Shown: in pieces, positions 48,501-60,500 of the stretch
Layout: every line of letters starts with the position of its first letter
Numbering within the stretch: the first letter of the stretch is position 1
Assembly: GCA_032158295.1 (NCBI GenBank)
Contig: CM063249.1
Coordinates: 4,913,195-4,977,194, forward strand
Direction of reading: 5' to 3'
DNA length: 64,000 nucleotides
DNA from: Pycnopodia helianthoides
Lineage: Eukaryota; Echinodermata; Asteroidea; Forcipulatida; Asteriidae
Made by a program: the position numbers and the translations under genes
Notes under the pieces: generated by a model
What the model saw: only the letters and a program-made list of their open reading frames with translations
What the model was told of the DNA's origin: nothing
The model's database searches: none

Positions 48501-51500
48501 TAACAAAATTATATTATACAAATATTGACTGCATGTGAGTGCCTTGTCAGAGAATTATAATCACGATGTGAGTCGAGTGAAATGTAAAAGTAAGATTTTA
48601 CCGAGTGAGTATATTCTGCGACAATGCATGTACTAAATACATTTCATATTTGTTTTCTATAACTCACACATGAATCCTGGTCAGGATGTCTGCACACTTT
48701 AAAAAGTCAAATTAAAGACCTTTTAAGACCCTTTTTAATGCTACCCAAAATAAGTGAACAAAGCAGGGGAGAATCAGCTCACACTTTGTAACTTTTGTTC
48801 AAGCCGTGTAATTCGGCTCTTTAAAAGCTGATAGGAAAATTCATTGCAGGCTTCATCCATTTTTGTTGAGACCTAAAACAACTGAATTTAAGACTTTTTA
48901 ATGCTTTTTAAGGATCCTGCTTGTCATTAAAAAAAAAAAATCATAACGACCACAAAATAGACACAGAAACTTGCCCACCCCACACTCTGAAAACTCTTTA
49001 AAAAAAAACTTCTAAATAATGTGAATGACTCTATGGAGGCACCAGCCTTGTCCGTCATGACGTAACCTCTGGATGAACGAGTGAGAGCCATTGTTTAGGG
49101 AATAACGCTGAGAATTAAGCGTCGAATCAATATTCCTATTCAATATCTATTTCCATAAATGACAGGGCCGGGGGGGGGGGGGGGGGGCAACGGGCATGTA
49201 GACCACATGCTTCTGTTGCTAGTTCATAACTTACTTGTACAGGTCGACTGGAGATGAGTACAGCTAGTAACCTACATGCTTGAGTCTGAAAAAAAGAAAG
49301 AAAACATTGTTTTTGTCGCCCTCATTGAACAAAATATTTTCATGATGTAACTGTAGTGTGTCGTGGCTGAGCTGTCAAGCGCATCGCACTCAGGTTCTGG
49401 TGGCCAATTCATCGGAGTGTGGGTTCGATGTAAAATCTCATTTTAAATATTTTCTTGAACCACCAAAGACTCTTAAATTTTTTGAGATTATTGCTAAGGG
49501 AGTTCAAGTACTTTGGACCTTAAGTGTTTAATATCTTTAAATTAACATCTTAAACGAAGACAAAGCATTCATGTAAGAAAATATTTACATGCATAACTGC
49601 ACTTACCTTTCTGTAAAGCTGGCAACCAGAAGTCATATACTTAACAAGGTCCTCAGCAAAGTACCATGCAAGATTCTGTTTTACCCAAACATGAACAAAT
49701 TAATTGGTCAGAAAGTTACAAATCTTAAAGCAAGATGTCCCTTAAAGCAGTAAGGACAATTTTTAACAGTGAACAAATACTCATTGTAATACAAGAACAA
49801 AGGAGGATTTCAGACGTGGAATGAACAGTTTGTCAAAATTTGTTTTGAACATTAATAACATTTTGTTTCTGTCACTGTAGTCTTGTCGCTGCTAATTCTT
49901 CAAATCACGGCTGACGAATCAAAACTCTTCACTCTTTCTTTATAACAAATTTTTTGCGTTATTTTGAGTTTGCTCTGTAATGCGGGCATGACATTTTGGC
50001 TCTTGGAACAAAGCAGGAAACTGTCTATTAAGCTAGGTAATCATTTCATACTTATTATTTTATTATGCTACGTAATAAAAGATTTGTTTGTTTTTCCTTG
50101 GGCAAAACCCCCCGGAAATTAGATCAGAAAGTAGCCTCGTAATGGTAACAGACAATCACAGATTGTTCTAAAAACAGAAATTTTCAAATAATAATAATTC
50201 ACAAACTAAAATTGGTTGGACTACCAATTATTCCAGGTGTTGTGTAAAGAGTTATTTTGTCCTCCGAACCCAACTGGTTAACAAGTCCTGTTGGGTAGTC
50301 ACTAAAAAAGTTTCGGGCAAACCCTGAAAGCCAGATTCATACTTACTGGAAACCTCTCTATTAGCTCAGAAAAGAGAAGAGGATGAAGACTCGTTCCCCT
50401 GAGGAAGAAAAGGATTGAATTGAGAACATGAAATGATAATTTCATTGGATTAACACAGATTGTGAGCCTGGATGCTTGGCTTACAGTAATTATTATACAG
50501 AAAAGTATGGTCTCTTAAGACTTATAGAGAGAAACATGTGTTACTCACCTGTGAGTCATGAAGTCCTCCAGTGCACTTGAGTAGAGTTTGCCAATCCTCT
50601 CAATATCCAACATATTCGACTACGAGGGGGCAAACATACAAAGATATCTAAGATTCAAACACTGTATTATATTTCTAATAACGCCATTGTGATCAGAAAT
50701 CTTAAGAGTAAGGGAATGTAATCATAAAGCACAGGGTGACCACGGTCAAAAATATATTTTCTTCATACTTGAGGGATCTTTGCCCTAAACTAACAAATAT
50801 GGGAAAACAATTTTAAAAATAACTTTGTCATCATGGCAACAGCTGATTTATCATTTTGGGTGATTTAAAAAAACTGTTTTTTTGAATAGTGAAATTTGCC
50901 TTTTTTCAAGGCTGTGTTACCATTAAACAGCATATGGAAAATAGTAATCTTTAAACATTAGTGGGGTTGTAAGAGACTGCAGTGAATGTTAAAAAAATAA
51001 TCACCAGGTATATGGGTGGGTTATACCATTAGTTTCAAATAGGGGTGTTAAAGTATGGAAATGTACAACCTTTTGACAGCTCATAACCCATATTGGTAGT
51101 GCTTTGATTTCAACATCGACCACATATTGTTGAGATGAGACATTGGTCTTGTGAAAAATTACAAATTTTTCCTGGGGAAAATACTTTACTCTTTGCAGTG
51201 TTGGCTGGCACACTTTTTCTTTTCTCTTCTCATCTTTTCAAAATGCCAAGTTTGAAAACTTGTTTATTTTGACATAATCAATAACATGACAATTTTTGGA
51301 AGGTATGTTGAAATGATGACATTTCCACCATTTGGTAACCGCTGGAAATATAAATTTCATGAAGTTTTTGGGTATGTACAAGTACAGCGCTAGTAAAGTA
51401 GCAACTGTGACCAAGATCTTTTGGTCACCACTTTGACAAAAAAAGAGAGTCCGAATTCAGAAAATAGTAAATAGTATTGTATTTCTCATCCCATTTCAAT

Positions 51501-54500
51501 AATACATGCTTTCCTATTATCTTCGAAGGGCTTGATTTTCCTTATTAAAGAATCTGTTTTCATAGCGTCTAAGCTCCGATAAGCAATTTGTCTAGACTTT
51601 CTTTCTCATGACTGAGAAGTGCTCAATATTTTATCAAGGCAAAGAGCTAGCTCATGCCTGAGAGGTGCTCAATATTTTATCACACAAAGAGCTAACTGCA
51701 TTGAGTTCATAATGGCTGATAACCAAACCATGCATGTTGGCTAGTGTTTGATGAGCATTATACCACAAATACATTTAATGATTCATACCCATTTCATTAT
51801 ACTGTACAAGATCAGACTTTTATGGTTTTTGTAGGCATCACTTACAAGGCACAAAGACAAAATATTTTGAAGAAAACATTAAAGCACAACTTGATCTGCT
51901 AAGCTTGTGATGGTTCGGATAGAAATGTTGTATAAATCTACAAGCTCTTTCCTCAGTGCTAAACATTTTTTCATACCTACATAACGACTTTATAGGAATA
52001 AATTACGAATCATTAAAGGTCGTGGCTGAGCGGTGAAGTGCACCGGACTCAAGCTGTGGCGTTTCTGATCAGTTGAGTGTGGGTTTGAGTCCCGGTCTTG
52101 ACACTTGTGTCCTTAAGCAAGATACTTCATAACCATTTTTGCTTCATCCTTCGGATGGGATGTAAAGCCAGAGGTCCCGTGTGTTGTGTAATGCACGTAA
52201 AAGAACCCAGATATGAGCGCAATATAAGAAGCCACTTTTATTATCATTATTATTAATGAAAGGAGTGGCCACATGAGAATAGAAGCTTGAATTACCTCGG
52301 GTGCAGCTTCCACTGGCTTCCCTGGTACACTTTTTCTTTTCTCTTCAGCTCTCTGGTGTCTTGTCTTCACGGGAGATGGGTCTGCCATCTCGACGTTCCC
52401 TCTCAGCACACGGATCTAAAAACGAAATCATCAAAATCATCCAACTCCCCACATGTGCCTAAGGCCGTATCCGAATTGCCGGCTACCGCTACGGCTATAT
52501 AAGGGTGTTGCCAAGGACATACTATACTTCAACATATGATCCAGACGTAGCTTTTCATCAAGTGCTTACAATAATGCAGAGCTGCCCACAGTTGCAGCTA
52601 ACAATGGGGGAGGATTTGTACAACAATCAGGGAGATATTTAGAACACTCAACAAAATAAAGAAAAAGTTAATCAGGGAGTTTTCAATTTTTTTCATCAGA
52701 ACATGGAAACATTGGTTTATTTTCAGGGAACTTTCTGCAGAATCAGGGAGAGTTGGCAGCTCTGAATAATGATTTTAGAGTAAGTAGATGACTTAAATTA
52801 TTGGTGAATAATTACCAGAAAAAGGCAGCCCGCTGATGCGAGGGAAACCGTCATCAAAGATGTTGCTGAAAGTAAAAGAAGAACGAATTCTGTTTGAGCA
52901 GTTTTATTCTAATGCGTGGCTCACTTGAGCCACTTGGGCTATGGCTGTGGCTATAGATGGATTGCAATAGACGCCATCGACCGCCATCTTTGATGAATTG
53001 TGTATGCGTGAAGAGCTATCATTGGCTGAGAGTCATGCGTAGCGCGTACACGCGTGCACTTTTCCATTGTTTCACATCAAAGATGGCAGTCAATGGCGCG
53101 TATTGCAATCCATCTATTGACTGCGGTGACAATGATGGAGAACAGCCATCAGTAGTTGTCGTGTCGGTTTATGATACTGTGGAAATAAACTGACCTGAAT
53201 TGAACTGAGCTGAACTGAAACTGCATGGGCAGGCCCAAGTTGGATTATAGGCACTGAGTCAGCAGCCTTATCATGGCAGCTGTGTGAAGCACCTTTGCAG
53301 CCATGGCCAATTGCATAACTGAACCACGGCAGAGAAGGTGATCATTGTTGCACTGATCTAGATTAAGCAGCAATATCCAATTCTGATTTTACATGGATCG
53401 CCTTTCTGAATTCCACTTTTTTTCTTGTCACTGTGGCCATCATTTATGTCACGGTGGTCAAGTGGCTAGACTGCAGGACTTGCAACCACAAGGTTGTGGG
53501 TTTGAATCCTACCAAGCTAACCCCCGATTTCACAATGACTAAAATATGTATTGTCGTCTAGTTAGTGGATCACACTTAATTTGATTTGAGCAATTCATAG
53601 ACGTTAAACCAATGTTTGTATGAGAGAGATGGGCTGTTGCCAGCTTGGTGTTTATGTCCCGTTGCCGAATTCCCTTGGTGGGACAATCATCCAAACAAAC
53701 AAACAAACAAACTTTTCCAATGGTGGATGAGAGTTACCTTTCTTGGCTATTTGCATAATTTCCTCAATGGTTGCGTGTAGTGACTCTCTCTCTTCTGTTA
53801 TATTGTGTGGATACTGAAAAATAGAGAGGGAGAAAAATAAATAGAGTCACTAAAAAATAACAAATTTCAGCATTAAGTACAACTTTGAGAACTCCTCTCC
53901 TTGGTTTCATTACAAACAAGATTTAAGATTAAAAAAAAATAAGTACATCAGGGATGAGATATGGTAAATCTGAAAGTTCCTGAAAAGTGGCTTGCAGGTC
54001 TGGGTCCCTCTTAGATCCAGAACCTCCCAGATGTTACAATTCAGGAGGCTCACAGACTGTGCATCAACAGAAATACACAACTACAGGTTCGGACGTAATA
54101 TAGACTATTTCTTTCTCCCTTTGGTGATTGCTTTACTTTTTTTTAAAGAAAATTATGAAGGATCAAAGAAAATTTGATAAAATCTTAAAAATCAGGAAAA
54201 ATGCTGAGAAATCACATGTCTGATAAATGAAGATTCTAATTTGCCAATCAATACATAATGACATAATGTGGACTATTTCTTTCTCCCTTTGGTGATTGCT
54301 TTACTTTTTTAAAAGAAAGTTATGAAGGATCAAAGAGATTTTGATAAAATCTTAAAATCAGGAAAAATGCTGAGAAATCACATGTCTGATAAATGAAGAT
54401 TCTAATTTGCCAATCAATAAATATTGTTGAAACTTTAAAAATATGGATAGAAAAATACATAAATATTGATCAAAAATCAATGAAATATAGATTGCATATC

Positions 54501-57500
54501 AGTCAATATAGATCGAAAGTCAATATACTTTATTAAAATCAATCATAAAAGCTGACTCACAGTAACAACACAACGGTTAAGTTTTTTTTCCAATATATAT
54601 TCTCACTAACTACTTGGTAGAGAAACTGAAACAGCCAGTTGCTTTTATACATGAGAATCAATTAATGTAATAAAAGTTGATGTTATTCTGTATCGTTCGA
54701 ACAGACCTTTTTGACTCTGCAGAGTTTGTTGCGGTAGATGCTGACTGCCTTCTCGGATAGGAACTTGCTGGTCTTTGTGAACTGATGCTACCTGAGCGAC
54801 TACTAAACAGTGGATGGACTAATTTCTGTGGACATAAATGATAAGTTTGGTCAGTTATTTGACAAGTATAGCTTGGTCGAGACCAGAATTCAACATAATG
54901 AAACCAATGTCACTGTTGAGAAGCTTCTCGATATAATATAGTCATTAAAATTAGCCATAGATACCGATGGAATTCGGAAACACCATGGATCCTTTCACTG
55001 TCCCATAGTGCAATTTGCTGAGATTCTTTTTTTTTACACGGAACTGTTACCTAAATGGTTCTTTACAAGGAACACTATCGGAACTGGTTCTTTACAGGAA
55101 CCATTATCGGAATGGTTCTTACAAGGAACCGTTATCAAAACGGTTCTTTCACAAGGAACCGTTATCAAAATGGTTCTTCTCACAAGGAACAGGTTATCAA
55201 AATGGTTCTTCACAAGGAACCGTTACAAAATGGTTCTTTACAAGGAACCATGATCGAAATGGTTCTTTACAAGGAACCTTATCAAAACGGTTCTTAAACA
55301 AGGAACCGTTATCAAAATGGTTCTTCACAAGGAACCGCATCAAAATGGTTCTTTACAAGGAACCGTTATCAAAATGGTCTTCACAAGAACCGTTTTAAAA
55401 TGTTCTTCAAAGGAACCCGCTATCAAAATGGTTCTTTCAAGAAAACCATGATCGAAATGGTTCTTCACAAGAACCGTTATCAAAATGCCTCTTTACAAGA
55501 ACTACTATCAAATAGTTCTAAATACAGAACTGCTATCAGAATGTTCTTACAAGGAACCTATGATTGAATGGTTTTTACAAGGAACGTACTTACAAAATGG
55601 TTCTTCACAAGGAACCATTATCAAAATGATTCTTTACAAGGAACTGCCATTGAAATAGCTCTTTACAAGGAACTGTTATCAGAATGGTTCTTAATAAGGA
55701 ACTGCTTTCGGAGAAGACCAATAAAGTTCTTGTGAGAACTATATCCAATACTGCTTCCAGTAAAGAACCATTCCGATAAAATAAATTTAATATCTTTGCA
55801 ACTGAATGGGACTGGGGTAGGAGGACACCATAGGTGTAAAGATTTCAGCAGCATAAAGTGTTAATAATCTATAACACCTTTTTTGCACAATTTGATATTG
55901 ATGATACAGGTCTTCAATAACACCGAGAGACTTGGCCTGGGTCTCGGCATTTGTGCCCACCCAAAAAACTCCTACAGCCTTTTCTAAGCTTTTCCATTGG
56001 AAGTGCCCTTTACAAAATCAATTTTCCTCGTCCTTAAAAGATGTAATTCCAGGCTTGTTGATACATACCAGTATGAGAGGATTCAACTGCTGCCGTTTGT
56101 AAAGATGTCCAACAAATCAAGGACCCTATAAATCAAGAGAAAAATAAGAGAGACAACAATCAGTAACCAGTAAGGAATGAGATCTTCAATCAATTGGGAC
56201 TTTTCTCAATGACAGAGAAAGGTTTAAGACTCAGCTCTTTTTGTTTCTAGAAGTTACTAGTTTATTCGAGACTTGATAAAGCCCTCCCCTCTGTCACAAA
56301 CCCTCCCTCAATACCTTAGTTTTCAGAGTGCTTTCCAGCATTGTGTTTGCCTCCTTTCATTTTCGATTCACAGCAATCTTTCCCATATCCCAGCTTTCCC
56401 CTCTGTCCTTATATTATTACCCAAGTAGGAAACATAGTGTATTAATTGGTCTTTCTTTCTTTCCCCTGGCAGCATTTACTGCAAATCAACCACCTCACCC
56501 CCCTCTGTCCCCATATTAATACCCTTCGTAGAAGCATAGTAGCAGAGCTGCCAACATTGCAGCTTGCAACCAGGGAGATTTTGTACAAAATCAGGGAGAT
56601 ATTTAGAATTACATTCGAATAATAGGGGAAACATTTCCCTAATTAGGGAAATTTTAAACATGTTCAACAGAAAATGGAAAGATTTATTTATTGTCAGGGA
56701 ACTTTCTGCAGAATCAGGAGAGTTGGCAGCTCTGTAGTATATTAGTTGGCTCTCTCTTTCTTTCTTTGTCCTGTATCAGTACCCACTTTTTAGTTACACG
56801 TATCGTATTAGCCAGCATTCTTCCCAGCCACCCCACCCCTCCTCTCTATTCCATATCAACACCTTAAAAAGCTATAGTATTAGTTGGCCTTTCTCTTTCT
56901 TCTCTTCTCTTTGTCCCTGTATCAGTACCCACTTTTGAAGAGTACATGTATCATATTGGCCAGCATTCTTCCCAGCCACCCCCACCCCCCCATCTCACCC
57001 ATCATCCCCCGCTACCCAAACACATGTACGTACCTGAGTTTGAAGTGTAGCAGTATGGTGTTAGCCTCTTTCTTTCCTTTCCTCCTGTCGGCCATCTTAG
57101 CTTTAAAGAGACTCGTCAGCGCCGTGTCCAGCTTGATCATTGTTTCATCATCAAAGTCGCTGGCTACATCATCACTGTCATCCTGAGTGAAAGTATTACA
57201 TCAAAGCAACTCAATTCACTGACTCTTGTTTTGAACCTTGAAAGTCAAGCTATGTTGGTTTATCGGTGTGTCATTGCTGAGCGGTTAAGAGCACCGGACT
57301 CCAACTCTGGTGTTTCTGATCAGCAGAGTGTGGGTTCAAGTCCTGGTCATGGCACTTGTGTCCTTGAGCAAGATACATAATTGCTTTGTCCTTTGGATGG
57401 GACATTAAGCCGTAGGTCCCATGGACTAGGGTCAGTAGCGCATGTAAAAGAACCCAGAACATTTATCATGGAAGAGTAGGGGGTTCAACCCATTGTTTCT

Positions 57501-60500
57501 GGTTCACATAGCAAGCACCCTTGTCAACGGGTTTCCTCAGGCTTGCGAGCTACAGTGATTAAGTTCACTTTTGAGGTATCATTGGTTTCATTACCAGAAA
57601 AATATAATCACAATAATAATAAAAATTACCCAACTTTCTCTTTCATTCCCAGTTGCAATATTGATGCAAGGCATAAATAATTAAACAAGCAGACGCTCCA
57701 GAATCAATTCTTTTGGGACGTGGTGCTACTACCGTATTTGCAAGTGACTTGAGCAGACAGAACGTCTGATGAATCAATCAACAATAGCAGAAACTCTACC
57801 CAAAGTAGATCAAATTATGTTTTGTTTTGACTTTTACACTCTGCAGTCAAATAAAACTCTCCATTGCAAAAGTTATCCAATCTGAACCAATGTTTGACTC
57901 TGCTGCGTCTTATCTCAAAATTGTATCTAATAAATTTATTTCTCTGCAGGTAGTTCTATACTACCATCCTATGTTTGGGGGAAAAGTTGCATGTTTCAGC
58001 AAACCTGACTTTTGGGGGTTTGTTTATTTGACACTGACCTCATTTGCAGCAGCATCACCGAGAGCAGCTTGTATATCATTACGGAAGAAGTCATCCACTT
58101 CATCGTCGTCGTCCTCATCATCATCTTCTTCACTATCTTCCATCTCACTGTCAGAGTCTCCACCGTTCTTCTTCTGCAGACAGGACCACATAGTGAATGA
58201 AATTACCATCAATTACTATCATACACTTGACCCCACCCCCTAATTTTCCACACCCTGGCTTTGGGCAGTCACTCAGAAGTAAAACTTCCTTTGGACAGAA
58301 CCGAAAAATCAAGCTTTCCAAATGACCGTTCTGTAACAGTGCAGCCATTTCCCCCTTCCATTTGAAAACAATGTAACCAAAATGAGGCTGGGAGGGAAAA
58401 TGGTCAGGCCCCGTTTCGGTTTAATGAGGATTGGTATTTATGATTGTTATAGCAGACAGGGACTTGACATATACTATGACCAAGTTCTGCAGTAACACCT
58501 CAGCAAGATACCACGTTAAAATTCAAACTGAAACCGAAATATCTCTAACACTTTAATTTGAAAATAAAATGTTCTACGGATTGTTGAATATTTCTAGGAA
58601 TAACACAAATGAAAGATAAATTTTTGTGGTATTTAAGCATTTTCATGGTGGTTAGCAATTTACTGAAAGTTTTTTATCCCCGTGTTTTTATTAATTGGAT
58701 CTAGTTTGTTTTAATGTCAGTTTATTATTTTTTTTGTAATTTTTTCTAAATAATTCTATCGTTTTGGGTTACTTATTTAATTTATAGAGAGCTCGAGGTG
58801 CACAACAATTTCCGATGTCACGGTCTTTAACTTTTAAAACATTGGCTGAATAAATAAATATCTTATCTTTTCTAGACATGCTTACTGGAGAACATTTTGT
58901 AGACATACTTTAAGAAATATTGGCATACCTTTGCATGATTTCCATTGCCATTTGGAAGGCTTTTCTTGCTCTCTTCTTCAGCATCTGAATCCTCTTCATC
59001 ATCATCTTCATCTTCATCATCATCTTCATCATCTTCATCCGCTTCATCTCCTTCCATTTCTAGGTCTCCCTCATCATCTAAGAAGGAAAGTTCAAGAGAC
59101 AAGCAGGTCGTTTAGGTAAGTGCAGGGTTCTGCCCAGGATTTCTTTAGTGGCGGAAAAATGTTTCCCTGGAAACCATTGCGAGATGGATCAGTTACACGG
59201 TAGATCATATAAATATACTCCAACCAAAGAAGTTCTCAAAATGAATTGCCTTGGATACCACTTTTACATTTTGTCGAAAACCTTAGAAAGGAGATTGCAA
59301 GTTTAGTTATAAAACTTTGAAAATGTGTGGTGGTCAGAAACAGTGAAAATTCTACCAGCGGTGGTTGGGGAATCCTGAGTGCAGGGCGGGTAATCCGGCA
59401 CCGACCACTGTGGGCAGAACCCTGTAAGTGGGACCTATTCCATGATGTCGTTGAAATGTGAGCAGCGTACGATGTATCAATTATTTCATTTGTATTTCTG
59501 TCAACATATTTGAGAGTATGACTTGCGACCGTAACTGGGCTATCCACAACCAAGTACCACAGGTTTTAATCCACAATGGTTTGTTTGGTGTAGCCGCTTT
59601 AACAGTATGAACTGTTGAGGGCTCTGTTGCTTCACTGGTACTCGGTCCATGTCCCATCCTGAACTATAGCACAGAACAGTGGGAACCTGGATTACACCTA
59701 ATCCCGACGACGACTAGGGCGCACTAGTCAACATGTTGAGAATATCCGACCGGCTCCTTTCAGAGCCGGCACCTCTACTGAAGAGATTTTATACTTCACA
59801 CGGAATACTTAATAATCCCAGTGTGTTGATTTGACTGTTCAATGTTTCCTACCACTAGGCATGGGTGCTGTTAGGTTGAGGTCAACTTCTTAGTAACCAT
59901 TCCATACATTAGCAGTAAAATAATCCGTTTGTTATGACAGCACACACACTTGCTGTTAGGTTGAAGTCGACCTCTTGGTAACCATTATCAGTGAAATGAA
60001 CTGTTTGTTATAAACTATTTGAAATTAACAACTTCTAGAGCTAACTAACCTGACTGCGTGATCTCCATGTTACTATCCTCGTCACCCTTAGTTGGGTCCA
60101 GAATCTGAAAACATCAAAATTCAAGATGGAGCATGTTACCTTGCAGGGTGGTTTGAAAAGGGTAGGGGAGGTGTTTATTGAGTTCCAAGCCTACGTATTG
60201 CTATATATACTTAAAGGAACATTACAGAATTGGTTTTTGCTAACAAAACAGTTGCTGGCAGTGTAAGTACTTTATGTAATCCACCATATACATAAACTGA
60301 CAAACCTGTAGAAGTTTGAGATCGATCGGCCATCTGGGTCACGAGAAAATAGTGAAAAACCGATTACACATTTGCATGAAATCATATAGATTCAACAAGT
60401 GAATAAAACGCTCACTGAGCGATAAACTCCTATCGGAAAATTAGTTTATTCATTTCTCATCAAATATGGCATTTCAGACAGAAATATTTCAAGGGATGTT

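Noticed and set aside
52016..52100. Possible functional tRNA-Leu
   Set aside because: A and B boxes are present but the acceptor arm does not pair, and the same SINE body follows in several copies.
55008..55398. Three overlapping plus-strand frames with a repeated NGSLQGT-like peptide
   Set aside because: These are translations of the minisatellite. Indels shift all frames and no gene context exists.
58024..59119. Plus-strand frames rich in serine or histidine opposite the MYBBP1A acidic exons
   Set aside because: Shadows of the GAT/GAA-rich minus-strand exons.
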